DNA of 64,000 nt, taken from Urbifossiella limnaea. GTDB lineage: Bacteria; Planctomycetota; Planctomycetia; Gemmatales; Gemmataceae. Shown here piece by piece: positions 13,870 through 23,155 of the stretch. The notes under the pieces were generated by a model that was not told the DNA's origin, ran no database searches, and worked only from the letters and a program-made list of their open reading frames with translations. Where the stretch lies: the NCBI RefSeq assembly GCF_007747215.1, contig NZ_CP036273.1, positions 4,076,322 through 4,140,321 of the forward strand, in the 5' to 3' direction. Positions within the stretch are counted from its first letter, which is position 1. Each line of letters starts with the position of its first letter. Made by a program: the position numbers and the translations under genes.

Positions 13870-16800
13870 TTACCGTTTCGGGGTCGGTGGCGGGGCGGTC
13901 TCCGGCAGTGGCACCTGATGCGGCCGGCCGAGGTACGCGACCAGGTCGCGCACCTCCTCGGGGCGAAGGGCGTCGAACAGCCCATCCGGCATGATCGAGA
14001 TGGCGGTTTGCGTCACGCCCTCGATGTCGGCGCGGGGAAGAACGACGGTCTCGTTCGTGGTGCGGACCGTCAGCCCCTCGGCGGTGTCGCGCGTGACAAC
14101 GCCGGACACGAGCCGCCCGTCGGTGGTGCGGACGTTGGTGACGCGGAACTCGCGCGGCACCACCGCGCTCGGGTCGAGGACGTTTTCGAGGAGGTACTCG
14201 AGGTTCGTCCGCTGCGAGCCGGTCAGGTCGGGGCCAAGGTCGCCGCCCTCGCCGAAGATGCGGTGGCAGCTCGCGCAGTGGCGCGTGTACAGCTGGCGGC
14301 CGTTTACCACGTCGGCGGTGCGGAGGTATTCCGTCGTCAGGGTGCCGCGCCACTTACGGGCCAGAGCGGTGCGATCGCCGGACGCGGGGCGGATCGTGCC
14401 CCACGCCGTGCCCAGCTTCGCGGCCACGGCGGAGTCGTTCAACGCCAGCATTTGACGGGCGGCGACCAAGGACACGTCCGCGCGCGAAACCGACCCCTTC
14501 TCGACGGCCGTGAGAAGTGCCAGCGCCCAGGCGGGACGCGAGCCGAGCGTCTGCACGGCGTCGGCCTTTTCGGCGGCGCTGAACGTTGGGTACGCGGCCA
14601 GCACGCGGGCCGCGGTGGCGTCGTGCGGCACCGCGGCGAGCGCCCGCACGGCCGGGCCGCGGACGGCGGCGTCGGTCAGCAGCGGTTGTAGCAGCGTCGG
14701 CAGGTCGGCGACGCGACGGCGGGCCAGTAACTCGATCGCGGCGGCACGGGCGGCGGGGTCGGCCTTCGCGTCGGCGGCGCGACCCTTCAGGTCGGCGAGG
14801 GCGCGGGCGTTGCCGAACAACACCGCCAGCGCCTCGGCGCGACTCCGCACTTCAGGCACTTCGCTCATCGAAAGCTGAGCGTACACCGCACCCCAGCCCT
14901 GCGGCTCGGGAGCTTCACGGAGGCTCGCCAGTGCCTCCTGGATGCCGGCAAGCACGGGCAACTGCGATGACTCGATCTTCACGTTGTCGAGGTGCTCGAC
15001 CAGGAAGTTAAGGCGGGCGTCGCGCTGGCTGGCGGGGACCGACGCGACCAGGTAGCGGGCGATGTGCCGGCCGATCAGCGGGTGCCGGGCGCTCTCCAGG
15101 AACGCACTCCATTCACTCGGGTGGTCCGTGCTGGCGAGCGCCATTTGCACTGCGTACCAGCCGGCGAGTGCGAGGTTCGGCTCGTCGTTGTCGAGGATGC
15201 GCCACTCGACCAACCGCGCCAGTTTCCGGCCGTCCGCGCCAGTCAGTCGCTGCGACACGCCGGCCGCGAACTGCAACACGAAGGGGGACTCTTCCTTCTC
15301 CACCGCCGCGAGAACGGCCGCGACCGCGGGCGGCATCGGAACCTCGGTCGCCAGCATCAGCGCCCACGCCCGTACGTTGTCGTCGGGATGCGCGAGCAGG
15401 TCCGTCAGCAGTTCCGGCGTCATCCCACCCACGACGTGCAGCGCCCACATCGCCCGCAGCTTCCACGTCACGTCGTCGGTCCCCTTCACCATGCGGACCA
15501 GCGAATCCTTGGAATCCTTCTCCAGCTTCCCGGCCGCGGCGCGCTCCTGAAGCACGCGGCGGGCCTGGCGCACGAACCAGTCGTTGGCGTGGATCTGCAT
15601 CTTCACCAGCTCGGCGTCCGGTAGCTTCGCCAGGTCGCCGGTCCACCGCATCGGCGTGCCGTGGACGACGCGGTAGACGCGGCCGTTGGTCAGGTCGGCC
15701 TTGTCGTAGTTGTGGCACTCGCCGGTGTCGGACCAGTCGGTGACGTACAGCCCGCCCTCGGGGCCGCCCTTCACCGCGATCCCGCGGAACCAGCTGTCGT
15801 TGGCGAACAGGAAGTCCGGGGCGTGCTTGCCGACGTAGCCGCCGGCGTTCCGCTCCAGCCGGTCGCGGTTCAGGCGGTTGCCGTGGATGTTGCACGTGAA
15901 CAGGCTGTTGCGGTACTCCGGCGGGAAGTTGTCACCAAGGTATACGGCCGCTCCGCTATGGGCGTGACCGCCGCCGGCCTCGCTGTGGGCCGCGCTGCCG
16001 CCGACGCCGGTGCTGCGCGAACTCGTCCACGCGCCGCCACCCCAGTGGAGGTGGTCGGCGCAGCTGGTCTGGTACGCGAACACCCACGGGTTCACGTCCT
16101 CGCCGTACATTCGCTGCATGTGCCCGCCCGGCACGACGTGCCACAGGTGGTGGATCACGCAGTTGGTGATGAACAGCTGGCCGTGGTCGTCCCAGTCGAG
16201 GCCGAACGGGTTCGTGGTACCGCTGGCGTACAGCTCGAACGCCTTCCGTACCGGGTGGTAGCGCCACACGCCGCAGTCGAGCTTCACGCGGTCCTTGTCC
16301 GGCGTGCCCGGCTTGCCGACGAGCGATTTGGACTGGATGCCGTTGCACCCGTACAGCCAGCCGTCCGGCCCCCACGCCAGGCTGTTGAAGATGTTGTGCT
16401 TCGTGTCCTTCATGTTCCAGCCTTCGAGAACGACCTCCGGCGGGCCGTCCGGCTTGTCGTCGCCGTCGCGGTCGGGGACGAAGATCAAGTTCGGCACCGA
16501 GCACAGCCACACGCCGCCGTGGCCGACCTCGATGCCCGACAGGTTCGGGCCGTTGTCCAGAAAAACCGTCCGCTTGTCGTGGACGCCATCGCCGTCGGTG
16601 TCCTCCAGAATGAGGACGCGGTCGCTCCCCTTCCCGTCGGCTCGCCACTTCGGGTAACTCATGCACTCAACGACCCACAGCCGGCCGCGGGTGTCGAAGG
16701 TCATGGCGATGGGCTGCACAACGTCCGGCTCGCCGGCGAACAGGGTCGCCTTGAAGCCGGGCGGCAGCGTGATCGCCTTCGCCGCCGCAGCGGCCGGGAT

Positions 16801-16881
16801 GGGCCGGTCGGCGGCCTTGGGTTGGGCCACGACCGGGGAGGCGAGGAGGAGTACGACGGCGGCGGAGGGCCAGTGCTTCAT
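13870..16881 (-). CDS. PVC-type heme-binding CxxCH protein with propeller and HEAT-like repeats
   Basis: A 1003-residue exported protein of a type common in Planctomycetes and Verrucomicrobia. A signal peptide covers residues 1-19 ('VVLLLASPVVAQP'). Residues 25-420 form a membrane-bound-dehydrogenase/NHL-type beta-propeller, with Asp-rich segments such as 'EDTDGDGVHDKR' and 'PDRDGDDKPDG'. A helical HEAT-like middle follows (about 470-830). A C-terminal c-type cytochrome domain has one CASCH site in 'LYTRHCASCHRIFGEGG' with 'GPDLTGS' after it and a candidate axial Met in 'SIMPDGL'. The role is probably electron transfer coupled to oxidation of a carbon compound in the periplasm; the substrate is unknown. 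The frame extends to 17067, but the signal peptide places the start at 16881. A TAGAAT hexamer lies 38 nt upstream. Confidence 0.9.
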   Translation of the reverse strand: MKHWPSAAVVLLLASPVVAQPKAADRPIPAAAAAKAITLPPGFKATLFAGEPDVVQPIAMTFDTRGRLWVVECMSYPKWRADGKGSDRVLILEDTDGDGVHDKRTVFLDNGPNLSGIEVGHGGVWLCSVPNLIFVPDRDGDDKPDGPPEVVLEGWNMKDTKHNIFNSLAWGPDGWLYGCNGIQSKSLVGKPGTPDKDRVKLDCGVWRYHPVRKAFELYASGTTNPFGLDWDDHGQLFITNCVIHHLWHVVPGGHMQRMYGEDVNPWVFAYQTSCADHLHWGGGAWTSSRSTGVGGSAAHSEAGGGHAHSGAAVYLGDNFPPEYRNSLFTCNIHGNRLNRDRLERNAGGYVGKHAPDFLFANDSWFRGIAVKGGPEGGLYVTDWSDTGECHNYDKADLTNGRVYRVVHGTPMRWTGDLAKLPDAELVKMQIHANDWFVRQARRVLQERAAAGKLEKDSKDSLVRMVKGTDDVTWKLRAMWALHVVGGMTPELLTDLLAHPDDNVRAWALMLATEVPMPPAVAAVLAAVEKEESPFVLQFAAGVSQRLTGADGRKLARLVEWRILDNDEPNLALAGWYAVQMALASTDHPSEWSAFLESARHPLIGRHIARYLVASVPASQRDARLNFLVEHLDNVKIESSQLPVLAGIQEALASLREAPEPQGWGAVYAQLSMSEVPEVRSRAEALAVLFGNARALADLKGRAADAKADPAARAAAIELLARRRVADLPTLLQPLLTDAAVRGPAVRALAAVPHDATAARVLAAYPTFSAAEKADAVQTLGSRPAWALALLTAVEKGSVSRADVSLVAARQMLALNDSAVAAKLGTAWGTIRPASGDRTALARKWRGTLTTEYLRTADVVNGRQLYTRHCASCHRIFGEGGDLGPDLTGSQRTNLEYLLENVLDPSAVVPREFRVTNVRTTDGRLVSGVVTRDTAEGLTVRTTNETVVLPRADIEGVTQTAISIMPDGLFDALRPEEVRDLVAYLGRPHQVPLPETAPPPTPKR

Positions 16882-16919
16882 GGCGGGTGCGTCGACCGGG
16901 GAGGGTGGGGAACGGAGCG

Positions 16920-16925
16920 ATTCTA
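16920..16925 (-). promoter_or_regulatory. Candidate -10 box (TAGAAT) for the heme protein
   Basis: TAGAAT on the minus strand ends 38 nt before the start at 16881. The surrounding GGTAGAATC is the same as that upstream of pcrA. Confidence 0.4.
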
Positions 16926-16998
16926 CCGCACGCACCGGCCGGAAGCGATGGGCTGCGGTTCGGCTGAGCGCAAGTTCCGCCCGCGGCCGATTCTTCAA

Positions 16999-17027
16999 TT
17001 GACGGCCGTGGGGGCCGACGGTATCAC
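16999..17027 (+). promoter_or_regulatory. Sigma70-like promoter for the glycine-zipper lipoprotein
   Basis: TTGACG at 16999-17004 and TATCAC at 17022-17027 are separated by exactly 17 nt, and the start codon lies 27 nt further on. This is one of the better two-box matches in the window. Confidence 0.5.
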
Positions 17028-17054
17028 CCCCGACCCACACGAGGAGCGCATTCC

Positions 17055-17651
17055 ATGTCGACCGCACGACCCCGAACCGCTCTGCTGCTCGCAGCGGCCC
17101 TGTCCGGCGGCGGCTGCTCGACCATGAGCAACACCGAGAAGGGCGTCGGCCTCGGCGGACTCGTCGGGGCCGGGCTCGGCACCGCGGTCGGGGCGGCGAC
17201 CGGCAACCCGAAGACGGGCGCCGTCGTGGGCGGGCTCGTCGGCGCGGGCACCGGCGGACTTATCGGCAACAGCGTGGACCGCGAGGATCAGCAGAAGAAG
17301 GAAGTGATCCAGGCAACGGCCGCGGCCAACGCCGCGCAGGCCCAGCGGCTCGGGCTTACCGACGTGATTCACATGGTTCAGCAGGGGCACGACGAGCAGG
17401 TCATCATCAACCAGATTCGCAACACCGGCAGCACCTACTCGCTGACGCCGGGCGACCTCGACTTCCTGCGGCAGAACAACGTGCCGTCGCGGGTCATCAT
17501 CGAGATGCAGAACGCTCGTCCGATCGCGGTGCGGACGCGGCCGGTGATCGTCCGCGAGCAGCCGACGGTGATCTACCAGGAGCCGCCGCCGGTGGTGTTC
17601 GTGCGGCCGGCCCCGCCGCCGGGGTTGTACATCCGCGGGCACATTCACTAA
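17055..17651 (+). CDS. Glycine-zipper lipoprotein
   Basis: A 198-residue envelope protein. The signal peptide ends in a lipobox-like 'LSGGGC' with Cys21 as the lipidated residue. Residues 29-75 form a glycine zipper (GLGGLVGAGLGTAVGAA and GAVVGGLVGAGTGGLIG), a pattern that packs in or on membranes, as in SlyB/OsmB-type lipoproteins. The middle ('LTDVIHMVQQGHDEQVIINQIRNTG') resembles short helical repeats of planctomycete lipoproteins, and the C-terminus is Pro- and Val-rich. GAGGAG lies 8 nt before the ATG. Its stop codon overlaps the stop of the SUI1 gene on the other strand by three bases, so transcripts meet tail to tail. Function unknown; an envelope-structure role is the usual guess. Confidence 0.8.
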   Translation: MSTARPRTALLLAAALSGGGCSTMSNTEKGVGLGGLVGAGLGTAVGAATGNPKTGAVVGGLVGAGTGGLIGNSVDREDQQKKEVIQATAAANAAQAQRLGLTDVIHMVQQGHDEQVIINQIRNTGSTYSLTPGDLDFLRQNNVPSRVIIEMQNARPIAVRTRPVIVREQPTVIYQEPPPVVFVRPAPPPGLYIRGHIH

Positions 17652-18187
17652 CCGCCGGCCCGCTTCACCTTGTAGCCGAGCTTTTCCAGCTCGGCCGCGA
17701 GGCGGTCGCGGTGGTCGCCCTGTATCTCGATCCGCCCGTCCTTCGCGGTGCCGCCGGTGCCGCACTTCGTCTTCAACGTCGTCGCCAGCGCGTCGATCTG
17801 GTCGAGCGTGAGTGGCAGCTCGCTGACCACGGTCACGCCCTTGCCCCGACGGCCGGCCGTCTCGCGGCTCACCTTCACCGTGTGAACCTTCTTCGGCGGC
17901 TCCTTCTTCGCCGGCAACTCGGCCTCGGCCACGACGCGACCGCCGAGCAAGCGGGCGACCAGGCCGTTCACCTGCGTCTCCAGGTCGGTCGCACTCCATA
18001 CCTCGGCCGACGGGTAGCGCGAATCGGCGGAGAAGGCGACGACCGCCGTCGGCTCCGCGCCGCCGGGGTCGCCCGTGCGCGCGTCCCACGGCAGGCCGAA
18101 GCGACCGGCGACGGTCCGGAACACGCCCGCGGCCGCCGTCGCGTGCTCGCCCACGAACAGCACCACCTTCGTCGCCGCCTTCGCCAT
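17648..18187 (-). CDS. SUI1/eIF1 (YciH-like) domain protein with an extra N-terminal domain
   Basis: The C-terminal 80 residues (about 100-178) are a SUI1 domain like eukaryotic eIF1 and bacterial YciH: 'VHTVKVSRETAGRRGKGVTVV', 'LPLTLDQIDALATTLKTKCGTGGT', then 'IEIQGDHRDRLAAELEKLGY'. Such domains bind the small ribosomal subunit near the P site; YciH has been linked to start-site control and stress. Bacterial homologues are usually about 110 residues; this one has 179. Residues 1-85 form an additional domain ('KVVLFVGEHATAAAGVFRTVAGRFG') whose layout faintly recalls low-molecular-weight phosphatases, but the CxxxxxR active site is absent, so I leave it unassigned. The ATG at 18187 is preceded by GGAGGG at ideal spacing. 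Cytoplasmic; divergent from the histidine kinase gene with 43 bp between. Confidence 0.85.
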   Translation of the reverse strand: MAKAATKVVLFVGEHATAAAGVFRTVAGRFGLPWDARTGDPGGAEPTAVVAFSADSRYPSAEVWSATDLETQVNGLVARLLGGRVVAEAELPAKKEPPKKVHTVKVSRETAGRRGKGVTVVSELPLTLDQIDALATTLKTKCGTGGTAKDGRIEIQGDHRDRLAAELEKLGYKVKRAGG

Positions 18188-18216
18188 CGGCCGCCCTCCC
18201 GCCGCACCCTCCCGGC

Positions 18217-18222
18217 TACAAT
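18217..18222 (+). promoter_or_regulatory. Candidate -10 box (TACAAT) for the histidine kinase, possibly leaderless
   Basis: TACAAT ends only 8 nt before the ATG at 18231. If it is the -10 box, transcription would begin at or next to the start codon, giving a leaderless message. No Shine-Dalgarno sequence is seen before this ATG, which fits. Confidence 0.4.
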
Positions 18223-18230
18223 ACGAGTGA

Positions 18231-19549
18231 ATGTCGCACCCACCCTCCGAACCCGACCCGTCACCGGCCCGGTGGGACGTGGCGGCCGAGGCCGTCGCCG
18301 TCAAAATCCGCTGGTTCGGCCTCGTCGTCGGCTACCTGTACGCGAACGTCGTGACCGACGCCGACCCGGTGCCGCTCAACGTCCTCCTCAGTCTCGGCTT
18401 CGGCTTCACCGTTCTCGACACGTACCAGTCCTGGCGCGGCCGCGTCTTCCTCGGCGGGTTGCCGCTCCTCGTGTCGGCGCTGGAAGCCGCGTACATCGTC
18501 CTGCTGTGTTACCTCGACGGCGGCCCCGACAGCCCGTTCCGCCACTTCTCCGTGCTCGCCGTCGTGTGCGCGGCCATCCGCTACTCGCCGGCCGTCACCG
18601 TGTGGACGTGCGGCGTCAACTGCGTCGGGTACGCCGTGCTGTATGCCGCGGTCCCCGTCTACGGCACCAGCATCACCACGCTGCTGTTCACGCTCATCGT
18701 CCTCGGCTGGGTGGCGTGGGCGGCGGTGTCCCTGGTTCGGTTGCTGCGGCGCGTCGGCGACGAGCTCTCGACGGTGAACGCGCAGCTGGAGGCCCGGATC
18801 GCCGAGCGGTCGCGGCAGCTCCAGGAGAGCCAGGCACAGGTGCTCCACCAGGAGAAGATGGCCGCGTTCGGGCTTTTGGCCGCGGGCATCGCCCACGAGG
18901 TCGGCAACCCGTTGACGGCCGTCAGCACCATTGTCCAGATGCTCGAACGGCGCGACCTGGACGATCACACCCGCGAGCGCCTCGGCCTCGTGACGGCGCA
19001 GCTGACACGCATCCAGGGCACGCTCCGCGAGTTGGTGGCGTTCAGCCGACCGGCGAGCGACAGCCGGGGCCGCTGCTCGCTCCGCGAGGTAGTCGACGAG
19101 GCGCTCGGCATCGCCAAGTACTACAAGGGCGTGAAGGGCCGCGAGGTGCGATCGGAAGTCCCGGCCGACCTGCCGCCGATGGTCGGCGTCCGCGACCAAC
19201 TCGTGCAGGTGTTCTTCAACCTCGTGCTGAACGCCATCGACGCTACCGGTAAGGGCGGTAGGGTGGTCATCGCCGCTGAACACGACTCGGGGAAGCTGAT
19301 TGCTACCGTGACCGACGACGGCCACGGCATCGACGCGGCGCAGCGGGAGAAACTGTTCCGGCCGTACTTCACGACGAAGAAGCACGGCACCGGGCTGGGC
19401 CTGTTCGTGACGCGGAAGCTCGTGGACGCGCACGGCGGCACCGTGGCGTGCGAGTCGCGGCCGGGCGAGGGGACGACTTTCCGGCTAGAGTTCCCGGCGC
19501 TGACCCAAAACCCGGGGACGGCGGTCCCTGGGCTTGCTGAGGTGGTGGT

Positions 19550-19553
<4 letters not shown>
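18231..19553 (+). CDS. Membrane-bound sensor histidine kinase (NtrB-like)
   Basis: A 440-residue sensor. The N-terminal 165 residues hold about five or six membrane segments with only short loops, so it may sense a membrane or small-molecule signal directly. A coiled-coil linker (about 172-210) leads to the HisKA domain with phospho-acceptor His222 in 'AAGIAHEVGNPLTAV'. The HATPase domain follows: N box 'NLVLNAIDATG', G1 'DDGHGID', F box 'FRPYFTTK' and G2 'GTGLGL'. It is coupled to the response-regulator gene by an ATGA overlap at 19550, so the two surely form a pair. The HEVGNPL box is typical of kinases that drive NtrC-family regulators. Signal unknown. Confidence 0.93.
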
Positions 19554-20927
<1,374 letters not shown>

Positions 20928-20929
<2 letters not shown>

Positions 20930-20988
20930 GCCGGCCCCGTCAGGGATCGGGGTGCGTACCACGCTCCGTCCCCTGACCGGGCCGGCTC
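20928..20988 (+). terminator. Long hairpin after the two-component operon
   Basis: Arms of 23 nt at 20928-20950 and 20966-20988 pair with three mismatches around a 15-nt loop, starting inside the stop codon of the regulator gene. There is no T-tract. It likely ends or stabilises the two-component transcript. Confidence 0.6.
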
Positions 20989-21023
20989 GGAAATTGCCGG
21001 TTGCCACACACCCCCCGGCCGGG

Positions 21024-21029
21024 CACAAT
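21024..21029 (+). promoter_or_regulatory. Candidate -10 box (CACAAT) for the WD40 gene
   Basis: CACAAT lies 46 nt before ATG 21076. It overlaps an earlier in-frame ATG at 21028, which argues that the later ATG is the real start. Confidence 0.3.
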
Positions 21030-21075
21030 GTCCGCCGTCGTCCCCGCCCCGACTCTCCGCACGGAGCACGTCCCG

Positions 21076-22059
21076 ATGACCCGCGCCCGGCTCGCCCTCC
21101 TCTGCTTCGCCGTCGGTGTCTATCTGCCCGTCGCACCCGCGCAGCCCGGCACCGGGACGAAAGCCCACACCGCCCTGGTCCACGCCGTCGCCCTGTCGCC
21201 GGACGGCAAGACGCTCGCGACCGCCGGGTTCGACAACGTCGTGAAGCTGTGGGCGATCAACGCCGACGGCACGCTCAAGGAACTCAAGGAGATCAAGGGT
21301 CACACCGGGCCGGTGTACGCGGTGGCCTTCCACCCGAAGGACAACGCGGTCCTGGCCACCGCGAGCCTCGACAAGACGGCGAAGCTGTGGAGCCTGAAGG
21401 ACGGCAAGGCCACGACCGAGTTCAAGGGCCACACCGACATCGTCGACGCCGTCGCCTTCTCGCCCGACGGCAAGGTGCTGGCGACCGCCAGCGCCGACAA
21501 GTCTGTGCGGCTGTGGAACCCGGCCGACGGCAAGGAGACGAAGAACCTCGGTACGCACGCCGGCTCGGTGTACGCCGTCGTGTTCTCGCCCGACGGCAAG
21601 CTCCTCGCCTCGGCCGGCGGCGACAACTCGAGCAAGACGGGCAAGGAGCACGTCGTGAAGCTGTGGGACGTGGCCGCCGGCAAGGAGCACAAGACGCTGA
21701 CCGGCCACGAACACCCGGTGACGGCGATCACGTTCGTCGGCGACGAGAAGACGCTGGCGTCGGCGTCGATGGACCGCACCATCCGCTTCTGGGACACGGC
21801 GACCGGCAAGGAAACGAAGAAGGTCGGCCCCACGCCGGACGACCCCTACGCTCTGGCGTGGTCGAAGGAGGCTAAGTCGCTGGGCGTGTGCGGCTACTCG
21901 GGCCGGCTGGCGGTGTGGCCGGCGGGCGCCGACAAGGAAGGGTTCACGGCGCAGGTGAAGTCGCCGGGCTACTGTGTGATCTTCACCCCGGACGGCAAGG
22001 CGCTTATCAGCGGCCACGACAACGGCACGGTGGTGCTGACGAAGATCAGCGCGAAGTGA
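21076..22059 (+). CDS. Exported WD40-repeat beta-propeller protein
   Basis: From ATG 21076 the protein has 327 residues and begins with a signal peptide ('MTRARLALLCFAVGVYLPVAPAQ'). The rest is a run of about seven WD40 blades with the repeated 'H...V.AVAFSPDGK.LATAS.D..VKLW' pattern, enough to close one propeller. WD40 propellers hold other proteins together and have no catalysis of their own. Location outside the inner membrane is inferred from the signal peptide. Many planctomycetes carry numerous such proteins; the partner is unknown. The last 14 bases overlap the 3' end of a small lipoprotein gene on the other strand. Confidence 0.85.
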   Translation: MTRARLALLCFAVGVYLPVAPAQPGTGTKAHTALVHAVALSPDGKTLATAGFDNVVKLWAINADGTLKELKEIKGHTGPVYAVAFHPKDNAVLATASLDKTAKLWSLKDGKATTEFKGHTDIVDAVAFSPDGKVLATASADKSVRLWNPADGKETKNLGTHAGSVYAVVFSPDGKLLASAGGDNSSKTGKEHVVKLWDVAAGKEHKTLTGHEHPVTAITFVGDEKTLASASMDRTIRFWDTATGKETKKVGPTPDDPYALAWSKEAKSLGVCGYSGRLAVWPAGADKEGFTAQVKSPGYCVIFTPDGKALISGHDNGTVVLTKISAK

Positions 22060-22264
22060 GGCCGCGGTCGCCGAGCACCGGCCCCGTCGGCGCGTCCGGC
22101 GTGGCGGGCTCGGCCTCCGGGCGCGGCGGGCGGGCGGCGGCCGCGCGGTCGCCCCGCACGCCGTACCCGCTGCTGAGCAGCGGGTCGCGGTCGTAGGGCT
22201 TCGTCGCGCAGCCGGTTGCCGCAGCGATTACCAGTACCCCGAGCCGCCGGCCGACGCCGCGCAT
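22046..22264 (-). CDS. Small lipoprotein
   Basis: A 72-residue protein with an N-terminal signal and lipobox: hydrophobic 'LGVLVIAAATGC' with Cys19 as the lipid site. The mature part is short, polar and Pro/Ala-rich ('TKPYDRDPLLSSGYGVRGD'). The 'DPLL' sequence after the lipid Cys looks like that of other small planctomycete lipoproteins, which is recall rather than a checked match. The ATG has a strong ribosome site (GGGGGAG about 2-4 nt upstream). It overlaps the 3' end of the WD40 gene by 14 nt in the opposite direction. Function unknown. Confidence 0.6.
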   Translation of the reverse strand: MRGVGRRLGVLVIAAATGCATKPYDRDPLLSSGYGVRGDRAAAARPPRPEAEPATPDAPTGPVLGDRGLTSR

Positions 22265-22342
22265 GTCTCCCCCGCCCGTGCCACGCTCCGGATCGTATCG
22301 GCCGCGTCGGCTCGCCGGCTGAACCCAATCCGGGACCGCCGC

Positions 22343-23155
22343 ATGAAATACGCGATCTGCAACGAGACGTTCGAGGGCTGGGACCACGCACGGGTGTGCG
22401 CCCGCGCCGCCGAGTTCGGGTACACCGGCCTCGAAGTCGCGCCGTTCACCCTCGCCCCGCTCATCACCGACGTGTCCGCCGCGCGCCGAACCGAACTTCG
22501 CCGCCAGGCCGAGGCCGCGGGCGTAAGCATCATCGGCCTCCACTGGCTGCTGGCGAAGACGACCGGCTTCCACCTCACCAGCCCGGACGCGGCCGTCCGC
22601 AAGAAGACCGGCGAGTACCTCGCCGAGCTGACGCGAGCGACTGCCGACCTGGGCGGCACCCTGATGGTGCTCGGATCGCCGTTCCAGCGCAATCTCGACC
22701 CCGGCGTCTCGACGGCCGAGGGCGACGACCGGGCGGTCGATACGCTCAGCCACTGTCTGAAGGCACTCGAGGACGGCCGCGTCACGCTCTGCCTTGAACC
22801 GCTCACGACGGCGGAGACGAACTACCTGACGACCGCGGCCGAGGGGACTGCCCTTTGCCGGCGGGTGGCGCACCCGTTCGTGAAGTTGCACCTCGACGTG
22901 AAGGCGATGTCGTCGGAGCCGGCGCCGGTCGCGGACACGATCCGGGCGAACCGCGAGTTCTTCCACCACTTCCACGCCAACGACCCGAACCTGCGCGGCC
23001 CCGGCTTCGGCGCCACCGACTTCAGGCCGATATTCCGGGCACTCGCGGACGTGAACTACACGGGCTGGGTGTCCGTCGAGGTGTTCGACTACAAGCCCGA
23101 CGCCGACACCATCGCCCGTGAGAGCATCCGGTACATGCGGGAGTGCGCACCGTGA
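22343..23155 (+). CDS. Sugar phosphate isomerase/epimerase-like TIM barrel
   Basis: A 270-residue xylose-isomerase-type TIM barrel. Family features include the opening 'AICNETFEGW', 'YTGLEVAPFT', 'GLHWLL', 'LEPL' (metal-ligand Glu), 'KLHLDVKAM' (Asp), 'HFHANDPN' (His/Asp metal site) and 'WVSVEVFDY' (Glu) near the end. Members isomerise or epimerise sugars or hydroxy-acids or cut abasic DNA; the lack of the AP-endonuclease pattern points to sugar chemistry. No signal peptide, so cytoplasmic. The last four bases overlap the GTGA start of the next gene, so translation of the two is probably coupled. Confidence 0.85.
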   Translation: MKYAICNETFEGWDHARVCARAAEFGYTGLEVAPFTLAPLITDVSAARRTELRRQAEAAGVSIIGLHWLLAKTTGFHLTSPDAAVRKKTGEYLAELTRATADLGGTLMVLGSPFQRNLDPGVSTAEGDDRAVDTLSHCLKALEDGRVTLCLEPLTTAETNYLTTAAEGTALCRRVAHPFVKLHLDVKAMSSEPAPVADTIRANREFFHHFHANDPNLRGPGFGATDFRPIFRALADVNYTGWVSVEVFDYKPDADTIARESIRYMRECAP

